A stretch of DNA of 64,000 bases from CAVVJA01 sp963809815 (GCA_963809815.1 CAWELM010000015.1:1-64000); one strand, 5' to 3'. Shown: positions 1 to 9,114, numbered from the stretch's first letter. Numbers and translations: made by a program. Notes: a model not told the origin generated them from the letters alone.

Positions 1-29
1 GGCGCTCTCACCAACTGAGCTACGGGGCC
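1..29 (-). tRNA. tRNA, 5' part only (probably tRNA-Asp)
   Basis: The reverse strand from base 29 reads GGCCCCGTAGCTCAGTTGG, a 7-nt acceptor strand followed by a D-arm with the AGCTCAGTTGG signature. The anticodon and 3' half lie outside the window. Identity as Asp is inferred only from the acceptor sequence and the Glu-Asp tRNA adjacency common in actinobacteria. Confidence 0.75.
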
Positions 30-63
30 TTCGTGACGTTGCAGCGTGTCACGTTAACCTGCG

Positions 64-136
64 TGCCCCCAACGGGATTCGAACCCGTGCTACCGCCTTG
101 AAAGGGCGGCGTCCTGGGCCTCTAGACGATGAGGGC
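64..136 (-). tRNA. tRNA-Glu(TTC)
   Basis: On the minus strand the acceptor GCCCTCA pairs with TGGGGGC (one G-T pair). The D arm is followed by anticodon loop CTTTCAA, giving anticodon TTC, and the T arm contains GGGTTCGAATCCC. The discriminator is A and CCA is not encoded. It lies 34 bp upstream of the truncated tRNA in the same direction, so the two are probably cotranscribed. Confidence 0.95.
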
Positions 137-225
137 GGAATACCCGACTCATGCTATAGCCCCGCCGGAGGAACCCGCCCAGCATAGGCGACGCCTGGCG
201 TTCCCCCCAACTCGTCGTCGCGATG

Positions 226-984
226 TCAGTGCGCGAGCCCAAGCCGGTCCGCCATCTCACCCAACAGGCCTTCGAAGAGCGCCTCCGCGTCGCCGTCGCT
301 CAACGCGAAGTTCAGGTGGCCGAATGCCTCGGTCGCCACCGCTCCGTAGAGCCGCATCCAGCAGGACAGGAAGAGCTCGAGGGTGCCGATCGGCACCGAA
401 CGGCCGATGAGTTCGTGATACTCCCGCAGTTGCCGGCGCAACTGGGGGTCGACGCGACGCCCGTCCGGAACCACCTCCGGGTGTTCTCGCGATAGCTTCG
501 CAAACAGCTCGAGCCAAACCTGCCCGAATCGCATGCCCCGGTCCGGCGCCGTGGCCACGTCCTTGCCAGCAACACCGGGGAGGGGCGCGCCGAACAGCAA
601 GCCGAACTCCGGCCGGTGAGTGAGGGCCCAGCGCCGGAACTCGCGCGAGGTTGTCACGAATTGGGCCTTCAGGGGGGCGTGGGTGTCGGCATCGCGTACG
701 GCCAGCAGGACGTCGGCAAGTTCGTCGTACAACGCGTCGATGAGCGCCTCGAGCAGGGCCTCCCGGCTGTCGAAGTAGCGATACAGCGCCGGAGCCGTCA
801 TGCCGAGCTCGCCCGCAATCCCCCGCAGCGTCACCTGCTCCAATCCGGACTGCACCAGCAAGCTCCGCGCGGCCTCGACGATCTCGTCCCGCGTTGCGGC
901 GCGCCGGCGTTGCCTGTGGGTCGGCGGAGAAGCCGACCGGGAAATTGGGTTGACCTCGGTCACAACGGCCAGCATAGTGAACAT
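226..984 (-). CDS. TetR/AcrR family transcriptional repressor
   Basis: A 252-residue protein with a TetR N-terminal helix-turn-helix around residues 30-80 (TRDEIVEAARSLL, then GMTAPALYRYFDSREAL) and a C-terminal ligand/dimer domain of the WHG type. It is divergent from the MMPL transporter gene at 1048, and two inverted repeats lie in the 60-bp gap, so it very likely represses that exporter and itself. The start is uncertain: ATG at 984 lies inside the first inverted repeat, ATG at 975 and GTG at 963 are alternatives, and none has a clear ribosome-binding site, so the transcript may be leaderless. The ligand is unknown. Confidence 0.85.
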   Translation of the reverse strand: MFTMLAVVTEVNPISRSASPPTHRQRRRAATRDEIVEAARSLLVQSGLEQVTLRGIAGELGMTAPALYRYFDSREALLEALIDALYDELADVLLAVRDADTHAPLKAQFVTTSREFRRWALTHRPEFGLLFGAPLPGVAGKDVATAPDRGMRFGQVWLELFAKLSREHPEVVPDGRRVDPQLRRQLREYHELIGRSVPIGTLELFLSCWMRLYGAVATEAFGHLNFALSDGDAEALFEGLLGEMADRLGLAH

Positions 985-1017
985 CGTTCACAGTTAACAG
1001 CGTTCACTTGAGCGAAC
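977..1017. promoter_or_regulatory. Probable TetR operator pair between repressor and MMPL gene
   Basis: A perfect inverted repeat GTGAAC-ATC-GTTCAC occupies 977-991. A second, related repeat GTTCAC-TTGA-GCGAAC (one mismatch) occupies 1002-1017. Both sit in the short divergent intergenic region and share the GTTCAC half-site, which is what a TetR dimer site would look like. Assignment to the adjacent TetR is inference from position. Confidence 0.7.
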
Positions 1018-1047
1018 AACATTCGCAGTTCGGGACGGTGATGGCCC

Positions 1048-3258
1048 ATGTTCTCGTGGTGGGGCGACCGCGTGGTGCGCTGGCGGTGGGGCGTGCTGGC
1101 GGCGGGATTTGCGTTTGTCGTGTTTGCCGCGCTATGGGGAACGAGCGTGTTCGGCTCGCTCGTGAGCGGTGGCTTCGACAACCCGAAGAGCGAGAGCGCG
1201 ATTGCAGCGAATCTGGTCTCGACGAAGTTAGTCCGCAATACCGCCGACATCGTGATCCTCGTCAGAAACCCCGACGTCACCGTCGACAGTCCGGCCTACC
1301 GGTCAGCTGTCGCTCAGATCGAGGCGAACGTACCCCAGAACAACGTCCGCAGTATTGCGTCGTACTGGACGACGAGCTCGCCGGACTTCGTCAGCAGAGA
1401 CCGGCACGCTACCTACCTCGCCATTACCGAGACCGAGACCGACACCGCGGTCGATATCTCAGATTACGATCGACTCAAGGCGGATGCGGCCCGCGTCGGC
1501 TACCCGGTGCAGGTCGGCGGCGAAGAAGCACTCAACGCCGAGGTAACCGACCAGGTCAAGGCGGACATCGCGAAGGCCGAGAGCTTGTCGATGCCGATTC
1601 TGCTGATATTGCTGGTGTTTGTGTTCGGCAGTGTCGTGTCCGCACTCCTTCCGCTTGTCATCGGCGGCATTGCGATCCTCGGCGCATTCACGGCGCTGAA
1701 GCTGATCAGCCTGGCGACCGACGTGAGCATCTTCTCCATCAACATCGTGACGATCATGGGTCTCGGCCTCGCGATCGACTATGGCCTGTTCATGGTCAGC
1801 CGATTCCGTGAGGAGCTGCGGTCCGGCGAGAACGTCCAGTCCGCCGTTGTCCGGACGATGACCACGGCTGGCCGGACGGTCACGGTGTCAGCCGTGACCA
1901 TTGCCGTTTCGCTCGCGGGGTTGCTCATCTTCCCGCAGACCTTCCTGCGTTCCATGGGATTCGGCGGGATCGCTGCCGTCATGATCGCGGCGCTTGGCGC
2001 GATCACGGTGCTCCCCGCCCTGATGGCGGTCCTCGGTCATCGCGTTGACGCGTGGTCCGTGCGACCTGTCCTACGGCGAATCGGCCTCAGCCGGATCCCC
2101 GAATCGGCATCGGCCCACGATCATGGGTTCTGGTATCGATGGGCGAACACCGTGATGCGCCGGCCAGTCACGTTCATGGTGGCGACTGTGGCCATTCTGC
2201 TGGTCCTGGCGACGCCATTCCTGCACGTAGCGTTCGGCGGCGTAGACGCCCGGGTACTACCAACCAGTTCCGAGTCTCGCCAGGTCTCCGACACGATGAT
2301 CCGCGACTTCCCGGGCGGCGCGGCGCAGCCAATCCGAGCAGTGCTGACCCTGAATCAGCCAACCACCAGTCCGGCTGGGCAAACCGCTGTGAGCAGTTAT
2401 CTCGCTGAGGCGCGCGGTATCCCTGGTGTCAGCGGGGCCGCCATATCCCAGGCGCGCGGGCAGACGGCCGCCGTCGAGGTCACCTATCAAGGCGAAGCGT
2501 TGGACCCTGGCGCGAAAGCGATAGTCGACCAGCTGCGCGCACTTCCGCATCCGGTGGGAGTCAGCGATGTGCACGTTGGCGGCGACACAGCCGAAGTGAT
2601 CGATCGGCTGGCCGACCTCGGTTCCCGGCTCCCCTGGATGGCGCTCATCGTGGCCCTGGCCACGTTCGTGCTGCTCTTCCTCGCTTTCGGTTCAGTGGTG
2701 GTCCCGATCAAGGCGATCGCGATGAACGTGCTGTCGCTGGCGGCGACGTTCGGAGTCGTGACGTGGATCTTCCAGGACGGTCACCTCGCCGGGTGGTTGA
2801 ACTTCACGCCTACCGGGACGGTCGACGCCACTCAGCCGATCCTCGTGTTCGCCGTCGTATTCGGGTTGTCCATGGACTACGAGGTGTTCCTGTTGTCCCG
2901 GATTAGGGAGCAGTACGACCGCACCGGCGACAACCGGCTCGCGGTCGCCACCGGCCTCCAACGTACTGGCCGCATCATCACGTCCGCCGCTCTCCTGCTT
3001 ATGGTGGTCATCGGCGCTTTCTCCACATCATCGGTGACGTTCATCAAACTGATCGGCGTGGCGATGTTCTTCGGCATCCTCATCGACGCGACGATCGTTC
3101 GATCGGTGCTCGTCCCGGCGACTATGCGCGTGCTCGGCGACACCAACTGGTGGGCGCCTGCACCGTTACGCCGGTTCTTCCGTCGCTACGGATTGCAGGA
3201 GTCCGAACAGACGGTTGCCGATCGCGATCTCGCGCTTACCGCCGTCGGGCGCCGCTAA
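1048..3258 (+). CDS. MMPL family transporter (RND superfamily exporter)
   Basis: A 736-residue membrane protein with the duplicated MMPL/RND layout. There is one helix near residues 10-33, an extracytoplasmic domain, five helices around 180-330, a second extracytoplasmic domain, and five more helices from about 525 to 700. Each half carries the Asp-Tyr motif of the proton-relay helix, at D244-Y245 (AIDYGLFMVSRFRE) and D610-Y611 (SMDYEVFLLSRIRE). Family members export lipids or amphiphilic compounds using proton motive force; the substrate here is unknown. The neighbouring TetR gene and operator repeats suggest induction by the substrate or a toxic compound. ATG 1048 is the first good start after the operators; its ribosome-binding site is weak. 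Confidence 0.92.
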   Translation: MFSWWGDRVVRWRWGVLAAGFAFVVFAALWGTSVFGSLVSGGFDNPKSESAIAANLVSTKLVRNTADIVILVRNPDVTVDSPAYRSAVAQIEANVPQNNVRSIASYWTTSSPDFVSRDRHATYLAITETETDTAVDISDYDRLKADAARVGYPVQVGGEEALNAEVTDQVKADIAKAESLSMPILLILLVFVFGSVVSALLPLVIGGIAILGAFTALKLISLATDVSIFSINIVTIMGLGLAIDYGLFMVSRFREELRSGENVQSAVVRTMTTAGRTVTVSAVTIAVSLAGLLIFPQTFLRSMGFGGIAAVMIAALGAITVLPALMAVLGHRVDAWSVRPVLRRIGLSRIPESASAHDHGFWYRWANTVMRRPVTFMVATVAILLVLATPFLHVAFGGVDARVLPTSSESRQVSDTMIRDFPGGAAQPIRAVLTLNQPTTSPAGQTAVSSYLAEARGIPGVSGAAISQARGQTAAVEVTYQGEALDPGAKAIVDQLRALPHPVGVSDVHVGGDTAEVIDRLADLGSRLPWMALIVALATFVLLFLAFGSVVVPIKAIAMNVLSLAATFGVVTWIFQDGHLAGWLNFTPTGTVDATQPILVFAVVFGLSMDYEVFLLSRIREQYDRTGDNRLAVATGLQRTGRIITSAALLLMVVIGAFSTSSVTFIKLIGVAMFFGILIDATIVRSVLVPATMRVLGDTNWWAPAPLRRFFRRYGLQESEQTVADRDLALTAVGRR

Positions 3259-3269
3259 GTTCAAGATCA

Positions 3270-3289
3270 TCAGCACAGGATGGTGCTGA
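3270..3289. terminator. Hairpin between convergent genes
   Basis: TCAGCAC and GTGCTGA form a 7-bp stem with a 6-nt loop, 11 bp after the MMPL stop codon and 40 bp from the stop of the convergent permease gene. No T tract follows, as is common for actinobacterial intrinsic terminators. A GATCA pair on either side could extend the stem imperfectly. Confidence 0.55.
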
Positions 3290-3328
3290 CTTGGTGATCA
3301 GCACGGGCTAATTGGACCGATGTTCGAG

Positions 3329-5803
3329 TCAGGACTGTTGCGGGACCGGCTCGTGCGCGGTGTCCGAATCCAGGAGCTCGTAGCGCGGGTTGGCCAGCGC
3401 GAGATGACCCTTGTATTCGCCAACGGTGCCGGTGGCTCGAACCACGGCGCCCGGAACGATGCCAGGAATTCGAGTGCGCCCGAAGAACAAGAGTCGGACG
3501 CCGCCCGTCTTGTCGAAGACCTGCGCCTCCAGTGACTTCCCGGCAGTAGTACCGACCTGGACCATCTTGATCCGGCCCTCCACCGTCACCCGTTGCTTCC
3601 ACGCAACTTCGCCGATCGGTGTGATGCCCGGTCCGCTCGCCTGGTGCGCGGCCACTCCGATTTCATCGTCGTCGGTGCCGGTACGCACGCTGGTGGATGG
3701 CAGGGCCGGTTCGGCGGCGGCGGCCCGTTGAGTCCGCTCGAGGCGCCGCTCGACTTCGGGTGAGAGCGTGGTGTCGAAGGGCACAATCGTCGCCGAAACA
3801 TGGGGGATACGGCCGAGAGCAGTCGCGATCCGGTCAGCTGTTCGGTCGTGAAGCAGACGCTGTGACAATCGCCGGAATGTTCGCCGCGGCAATAACGCCG
3901 TGACCTCGGCCCGGTCCTGGACCACCACGCCGAGCGCCAACTCGCTCGCCGCGCGAATCAGTCGTCGATCCGGACACTCCACCACGGAAAGTGGCACTCG
4001 GTCGCCAAGTCCCCGCACCACCCACTCGGCCTCGAGTTCCTCGGCGACGTCACTGTCGATCATCAGGTGCACCGCGCGGATCTCCGTCGGGCGCAGGCTT
4101 CCGGCATATCGCAGCGCCCGAGTCACTGCGAGATCGAGCCGATCGACGAAGACGAGCACGACATGTCGGGCGTAGTGCCCGCGGAGGTATCCACCCTCCT
4201 CGGCGGCCGTCACCAGGTCGAGTGCGTGCTGCTCCTCCCGGTACTGCTCGTTGAGGCGGACCAGAGCGAACCACCCAATCGGGAACAGGATGACAACGAG
4301 CCAGGCACCTTCGGTGAACTTCACGACCGCGAAGATCACTACAACAAGCAGTGACACGATGCCGGCGGCGAAGTTGATCACGAGCCTTCGTCGCCATCCC
4401 GGCTCGCGCCGCGTCCAGTGGTACTTGGCCATCCCGAGGCCGGCCATGGTGAATCCGGTGAACACGCCGATGGCGTAGAACGGCACCAGGTGGTCGACGT
4501 TCGCGCCCACTGTCAGCAACAGCGCGATGGCGGCAACGGTAAGCACGATGATGCCGTTGCTGAACGCGAGTCGATGCCCGCGTCGAGTCAGCTGGCGTGG
4601 CAGAAACGAGTCTTCGGCGACGAAGCTCGCCAAGAACGGGAAACCGGTGAAAGGCGTGTTCGCGCCGGTGTAGAGGATCAATGCGGTCGCGAGTTGCACC
4701 AGGACGAAGCCCACGTGCCCGGCCGACCCCGTCCCGAATGCCGCCTTGGCCACCTGACTGATCACGGTTGGCGCGCCGTCCGTATAAGGCACGGCGTGCG
4801 TCTCCACGGCCAGATACGAGACTCCGGCGACGAGAAAGCCGAGCATGAGGCTCATCAAGGACAGCGTGCGCCGCGCGTTGACGCCCGCTGGTGGCTTGAA
4901 AGCGCTAACCCCGTTGGAAATCGCCTCCAAGCCGGTAAGCGACGACCCGCCGTTGGCGAATGCCTTGAGCAGCACGAAAATCGCCGCCCAGGAGAAGATC
5001 GCATCATGCTGGTTGGTCACCGGGAACTGTCCGGCAACGTCGGTCGCGTATTGCGGTAGATCGCCGAGAATCTCGCGTCCGATACCGAGGAGAATCACCA
5101 GCGACATGAGGAAGCAGAAGAAATAGGTCGGAAAGGCAAATGCCCGGCCGGCCTCGCGGATGCCGCGCAAATTGCCGTAGGCGAGCACCAGGACGAGACC
5201 GATCGTGATCTCGAGATTCCAGTGCTCGATCGCGGGAACAAGAGAGGTAATGGCCAAGGTGCCCGCCGCCGCCTGGACCGCCACCGTCACGATGTAGTCG
5301 ATCATGAGCGCAACGGCGGCGATTTGCGCGACTCTGGGGCCGAAATTGTCGCGCGCCACTACATACGAGCCGCCGGCCTTCGTGTAGACCATGACGACCT
5401 CGCGATAGGAGAGCGTCATGAGAATCAACACGCCGATCACCACGGCGGTCATCGGCCCCAGAATGTGGTAGCTCGCCAGCCCGAATACCGGTACCAAAGC
5501 GACGAGCATCTCCTCCGTTCCATATGCGGACGAGGAAATGCAATCGCTCGACAGCACACCGAGGGCGGCTTTCTTGGACAGTTTCTCTTCTTGTAGTCGG
5601 GCCGTCACGAGTGGCTCGCCGAGCAGTGCCCGCTTGATCCGGTAACTCAGCCGTTCCGGAATAGTTACCGAGGCCGAGAGCACATTCTCGCGTAGTTGCG
5701 CAACCTCGACCTGGGACGGCCTGGAATCGTCGCTCAGCCTCGCCGAAACGTCCTCACCGGCGTCGGACGTCGTCGCCGGCGCGGCCGACTGCTCGAGGGC
5801 CAT
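3329..5803 (-). CDS. APC family amino-acid permease fused to a C-terminal OB-fold domain
   Basis: An 824-residue protein. Residues about 75-500 form a 12-helix APC superfamily permease. A soluble cytosolic region (about 510-700) resembles the universal-stress-type tails of such permeases. Residues about 727-812 form a separate domain beginning PIGEVAWKQRVTVEGRIKMV and ending in a GTVGEYKGHLALANPRYELL-type strand, which matches the OB-fold (nucleic-acid-binding) proteins of the Mycobacterium Rv2694c type. A linker rich in Asp and Ala joins them. ATG 5803 was chosen because the upstream frame overlaps the asparaginase gene. It is last in the tyrA-asparaginase-permease operon (10 bp after asparaginase), so amino-acid uptake fits. 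The substrate and the role of the OB domain are unknown. Confidence 0.88.
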   Translation of the reverse strand: MALEQSAAPATTSDAGEDVSARLSDDSRPSQVEVAQLRENVLSASVTIPERLSYRIKRALLGEPLVTARLQEEKLSKKAALGVLSSDCISSSAYGTEEMLVALVPVFGLASYHILGPMTAVVIGVLILMTLSYREVVMVYTKAGGSYVVARDNFGPRVAQIAAVALMIDYIVTVAVQAAAGTLAITSLVPAIEHWNLEITIGLVLVLAYGNLRGIREAGRAFAFPTYFFCFLMSLVILLGIGREILGDLPQYATDVAGQFPVTNQHDAIFSWAAIFVLLKAFANGGSSLTGLEAISNGVSAFKPPAGVNARRTLSLMSLMLGFLVAGVSYLAVETHAVPYTDGAPTVISQVAKAAFGTGSAGHVGFVLVQLATALILYTGANTPFTGFPFLASFVAEDSFLPRQLTRRGHRLAFSNGIIVLTVAAIALLLTVGANVDHLVPFYAIGVFTGFTMAGLGMAKYHWTRREPGWRRRLVINFAAGIVSLLVVVIFAVVKFTEGAWLVVILFPIGWFALVRLNEQYREEQHALDLVTAAEEGGYLRGHYARHVVLVFVDRLDLAVTRALRYAGSLRPTEIRAVHLMIDSDVAEELEAEWVVRGLGDRVPLSVVECPDRRLIRAASELALGVVVQDRAEVTALLPRRTFRRLSQRLLHDRTADRIATALGRIPHVSATIVPFDTTLSPEVERRLERTQRAAAAEPALPSTSVRTGTDDDEIGVAAHQASGPGITPIGEVAWKQRVTVEGRIKMVQVGTTAGKSLEAQVFDKTGGVRLLFFGRTRIPGIVPGAVVRATGTVGEYKGHLALANPRYELLDSDTAHEPVPQQS

Positions 5804-5813
5804 ATCAGAAACG

Positions 5814-6779
5814 CTAGCGCGTGAACAGGGCAGGCCGAATACGTACCGCGCCCACCGTCGCACCACCGCCGGTGACCGGCGCCTCGGCGCGCTCGTCGAG
5901 AACGTTGCCGCTGATCCCCAGCCGACGAAGTCCAGCAATCACCGCGCATTCCGCCGCCCGAGCCGACCCGTCGTCGATCTTGACCGCCACCGCGCCGATG
6001 CCCGTACGCGCCGCGGCGAAGACCCCCTCGGCACCGTCCTTCGCGAGTAGTCCGGACACTCCAGCCATCAATCCGCTGGCCGCCCGATCGGTCCCACCGA
6101 CCAACTCGGGATGCGCACGCATGGCGTCGGCCACGTCGGCCGCCGGGCCGGGTCCGGCCGCAACAAGTTGGACGTACGCCCGAGCGAGGCCGAGCAGGGT
6201 GATCGCGAAAACCGGAGCACCGCAACCATCCACGCCCACACCCGCCACTGGCTCGTCGGCGAGTCGGCCGACGGCCTCAGCCAGGTGCCGTTGGAGCGGA
6301 TGGTCAGCGGCCGGATATCCGTCGACGGGCCACCCATTTGCCTGGCAGGTGAGCATCATCGCGGCGTGCTTGCCGGAGCAGTTCATCCGCACCCGGGTAC
6401 GACCACCGCCGCTCGCGATCCACTCGTCGCGTGCAAGCTCGCCCAGCGGCCAGTCAGGCGGGCATTCGAGGTCATCCTCGGCAAAGCCGCCTTGCGTCAG
6501 CATGGCTTGCACGACGGCGACGTGCCGCGGCTCGCCCGAGTGCGAGGCCGCGGCCAGAGCGAGGCCGGTGCTAGGTACCGACAGGCCCAGCTCGCGTAGG
6601 CCGACAGCCTGCAGCGGCTTGTTCGAGGAGCGCGGAAAGATCGGCTGCGCGGGCGCGCCGATGGCCTCGATCACCTCGCCGCCGGCGTCGACCACGACGA
6701 GGTGGCCGCGGTGCAGTGATTCCACGACGCCGGACCGTTCCACCTCGACCAGTGGGACGCCAGACCGAAGGTTGATCAT
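5814..6779 (-). CDS. L-asparaginase II-type protein (PF06089 family)
   Basis: A 321-residue cytosolic protein of the asparaginase II family, which hydrolyses L-asparagine to aspartate and ammonia. It shows family motifs SSNKPLQA near residue 50, RMNCSGKHAAMM near residue 130, and GVDGCGAPVF. The annotated start is ATG 6779 (INLRSGVPLVEVERSG follows), because the longer frame back to 6881 would run into tyrA and adds an unsupported Cys-rich leader. It lies 25 bp downstream of tyrA and 10 bp upstream of the permease, so the three are probably one transcript handling amino-acid nitrogen. Confidence 0.88.
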   Translation of the reverse strand: MINLRSGVPLVEVERSGVVESLHRGHLVVVDAGGEVIEAIGAPAQPIFPRSSNKPLQAVGLRELGLSVPSTGLALAAASHSGEPRHVAVVQAMLTQGGFAEDDLECPPDWPLGELARDEWIASGGGRTRVRMNCSGKHAAMMLTCQANGWPVDGYPAADHPLQRHLAEAVGRLADEPVAGVGVDGCGAPVFAITLLGLARAYVQLVAAGPGPAADVADAMRAHPELVGGTDRAASGLMAGVSGLLAKDGAEGVFAAARTGIGAVAVKIDDGSARAAECAVIAGLRRLGISGNVLDERAEAPVTGGGATVGAVRIRPALFTR

Positions 6780-6804
6780 CGCAGCCGCCCGAGGTTTGCC
6801 CGCG

Positions 6805-7770
6805 TCACGGTTGTGGTCGCATACCGAGCAACCGCACGCCGTCATCGTCGCGAAGCACAGCCGTGATCCAACCTCCGCCATGGCCGAGTTGACGCAGGGC
6901 GTCGGGATCAGCGGTCAGCTCGACCGGCAGGAATGCCCGGTGCTCCCAATCGATTCGGGCGTGATGGCCGGCCTGGGCGAGGTCGAGCACCGTGCCGTGG
7001 TTGGCCAGGCTGTTCCGCGCGTCGATCAGCCGTCGGATGACGTCGTCAAGTGAATCGACCAGGGGCGCGTTCCCATCGCACCAGGTGGCGACCAGCTCCG
7101 GGCGAGTGCGGGCCACCCGGGATCCGGACATGTAGGAACCGGCCGCCAAACTCAGGCCCATCGGACCGCCGCCCAGGCCAACCAGCGCCAGCACCTCCGC
7201 CAGAACATGCGGGAGCCCAATGATCCTGGCTACCGCGGCATCCTGCTCGCTGGTGGTCGCGGGCACCGGTTTCGCCCCGAGATCACATACCAGCTCGGCG
7301 AGCGCCAGCCACGCATCGAGGTCGGTGTCCGTCTCCAGGGTCAGCGCCCAGGGTGCGTCCCGGAACAGCAGCGGGTCGGCAGCTGCCCACCCGGTGTTCT
7401 CCGTTCCGGCCAGCGGGTGCCCGCCGACAAACCGGGCGGACGGGATCACTTGGCGGACCGCATCGATCACTGGCGCCTTCAGCGTGCCGACGTCCGTGAG
7501 CACCGCACCCGGAGTGAGGTGGGGAGCGAGTGACTTCAGAGCCGACTCGACCTCAGGCAGCGGCATGGCCAGGACAACGAGGTCAGCGCCGTGGACCGCA
7601 CCCGCATCCGTGGCCGTGACCGGAAAGCCGGCGGTGCTCGCCGCTGACGCGGTCGCGAGGTCGGGGTCATAGCCGACGACTTCGAGCCCGGTATGGCGAA
7701 TCGCCTGGATCAGCGATCCCCCGATGAGGCCCAGACCAAGCACCGCGACCCGGCCGAATGTCGCGGTCAC
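6805..7770 (-). CDS. tyrA: Prephenate dehydrogenase
   Basis: A 321-residue NAD(P)-dependent enzyme of tyrosine synthesis, converting prephenate to 4-hydroxyphenylpyruvate. The N-terminal Rossmann motif is GLGLIGGS (residues 12-19). Motifs VVLAMPLPEV and GHPLAGTENTGW mark the dehydrogenase active-site region, and the C-terminal part is helical. There is no clear ACT regulatory domain beyond about residue 290, although the last 40 residues form a short extra segment. It is the first gene of the three-gene minus-strand operon and is divergent from the deaminase-associated genes. Confidence 0.92.
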   Translation of the reverse strand: MTATFGRVAVLGLGLIGGSLIQAIRHTGLEVVGYDPDLATASAASTAGFPVTATDAGAVHGADLVVLAMPLPEVESALKSLAPHLTPGAVLTDVGTLKAPVIDAVRQVIPSARFVGGHPLAGTENTGWAAADPLLFRDAPWALTLETDTDLDAWLALAELVCDLGAKPVPATTSEQDAAVARIIGLPHVLAEVLALVGLGGGPMGLSLAAGSYMSGSRVARTRPELVATWCDGNAPLVDSLDDVIRRLIDARNSLANHGTVLDLAQAGHHARIDWEHRAFLPVELTADPDALRQLGHGGGWITAVLRDDDGVRLLGMRPQP

Positions 7771-7856
7771 GTGAGCTTGCCAAAGCGCGCGCAGATCACC
7801 GCAGAACGGTATCGCCGAGGCCTAACCGAGCGTCTCGCAATCCCACGTTCAGCTGC

Positions 7857-7912
7857 GTAGCGCGATTTCGCGGGGACCCCGGACGGCAGCGCGATTTCGT
7901 GGGCAGCCCCGG
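7857..7912. repeat. REP-like palindromic repeat, two partial copies
   Basis: The core CGCGATTTCGCGGGGACCCCGG at 7861-7882 and a diverged copy GCGCGATTTCGTGGGCAGCCCCGG ending at 7912 lie in the 300-bp gap between the divergent tyrA and deaminase-associated genes. They match the repeats at 30057-30245 and 55701-55779. The CGGGGACCCCG segment is itself palindromic. The left stem arm seen in the other copies is absent or degenerate here. The rest of 7771-8077 shows no gene. Confidence 0.75.
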
Positions 7913-8077
7913 CCGTCCCGGCAGTGGCTCTGCCACAGCTCTCATACTCCACCCTGCCATCCGCCGCCCGACCGTCGCTCGCCACCAGCAGGGATTGCGG
8001 GCCACGCCCTAGAGACCGCAGGCGCGACGTGTCAGGATCGGTCCAGGACTGGTGGCGCAGGTCGGACTTTGGCGGTG

Positions 8078-8560
8078 ATGATGGCGGCCCGTGGATATGC
8101 GGTGGCGGCGTTCCGTGACGCCGGCCTGTGGCACTGCGAGCCGTTGCCGCCGACGGTCCTGACGGATCTCGGGGTCCTGCTGGCCGCCCTGCGATCCCAG
8201 CCTCCGGAAGGTGGCCCATTCGTCATCGCCAACGTCGACGATGAGTTCTTCCTGATCGCGCGGCAGTACGGCCCGCGCATCTCGTTGCTGCTCAGCGACC
8301 TGACTGCGTCCGTCGAGTACCCGCTCGCGGCTCAGGTGCTGGAGCGTCTCGGGGAGGATCCGCCGGACGACGACGAGCTCGACGAGGTCTGGCCGATAGG
8401 AGACCTCGATCTGTTTGCCGATCTCGACCTGTCCGAGGACGAGATGGAGCAGGTGCTCGACGATCTCGACGCCTACCCGGACGAGATGCTGGATGCGATC
8501 GTTGAACGGATAGGGCTCGCGGAGGAGTACGCCCGGGCCAGTGAATCTGCGCGCGTCTGA
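8078..8560 (+). CDS. tRNA adenosine deaminase-associated protein, copy 1
   Basis: An acidic protein of about 160 residues with an N-terminal alpha/beta segment (YAVAAFRDAGLW, then FVIANVDDEFFLIARQYG) and a C-terminal acidic helical part. It belongs to the actinobacterial family found beside tadA, whose function is not established. It is followed 17 bp later by a paralogue with the same domain order. The start is uncertain among TTG 8069, GTG 8075, ATG 8078 and ATG 8081; none has a strong ribosome-binding site. Confidence 0.78.
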   Translation: MMAARGYAVAAFRDAGLWHCEPLPPTVLTDLGVLLAALRSQPPEGGPFVIANVDDEFFLIARQYGPRISLLLSDLTASVEYPLAAQVLERLGEDPPDDDELDEVWPIGDLDLFADLDLSEDEMEQVLDDLDAYPDEMLDAIVERIGLAEEYARASESARV

Positions 8561-8577
8561 ACTCCCGGAGAGTCGGT

Positions 8578-9114
8578 ATGAGTTACTTCGCGGCCGTGCT
8601 CACCCGCACGAAGGACCGATGGCGCGGGGTAGAGGTCGATCTCGACGATTGCGAGAGCGTGGACGACATCGCCGACCTCGTTCGCGATGAGCCGGGCGAC
8701 GTGCGGCTCCTGGTCGTCGAGCAGGACGATGAGTATGTCGCGTTGGCCCGGGTGGATGTGACCGATGACGAGGCCCACGTGTTCCTGTCCGACGGGCATG
8801 CCGCTGACGCGTACCCGCTGGCTGCATTGATTGCCGAGGAACTGGAGGAGATCGCCGATCCAGCCGGGTCCGAGGAGTCCGAGGAGTCCGAGGAGTCCGA
8901 CGAGATCGACGACGAGTTGGCGAGCGACGTGCTGGCCGCAGCCGGCCATGACAGCACCCCGTTGGGTGACGCGACCGTAGTGGAGGATTTGGGCACGAGC
9001 GCCACTGAATTGCTGGGCCTATGTGCCCATGAGGGCACCCTGCCGATCGACGTGATCGTCGCCGTGTGTGAGAAGGCGGGTTGCGCGGACGAATTCGAGG
9101 CCATTCGCACATGA
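8578..9114 (+). CDS. tRNA adenosine deaminase-associated protein, copy 2
   Basis: A 178-residue acidic protein whose N-terminus (SYFAAVLTRTKDRWRG, LVVEQDDEYVALARV) is the standard form of the family. GGAGAG precedes ATG 8578. A 9-bp microsatellite-like run encoding repeated Ser-Glu-Glu (about 8869-8900) links its two halves. It overlaps tadA by 4 bp (ATGA), so translation is coupled. A role as partner or regulator of TadA is inferred from the conserved neighbourhood only. Confidence 0.85.
   Translation: MSYFAAVLTRTKDRWRGVEVDLDDCESVDDIADLVRDEPGDVRLLVVEQDDEYVALARVDVTDDEAHVFLSDGHAADAYPLAALIAEELEEIADPAGSEESEESEESDEIDDELASDVLAAAGHDSTPLGDATVVEDLGTSATELLGLCAHEGTLPIDVIVAVCEKAGCADEFEAIRT

Noticed and set aside
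5821..7053. 410-codon plus-strand open frame opposite asparaginase and tyrA
   Set aside because: Ser/Ala/Pro/Arg-rich composition with no domain. It is a shadow of two well-supported minus-strand genes.
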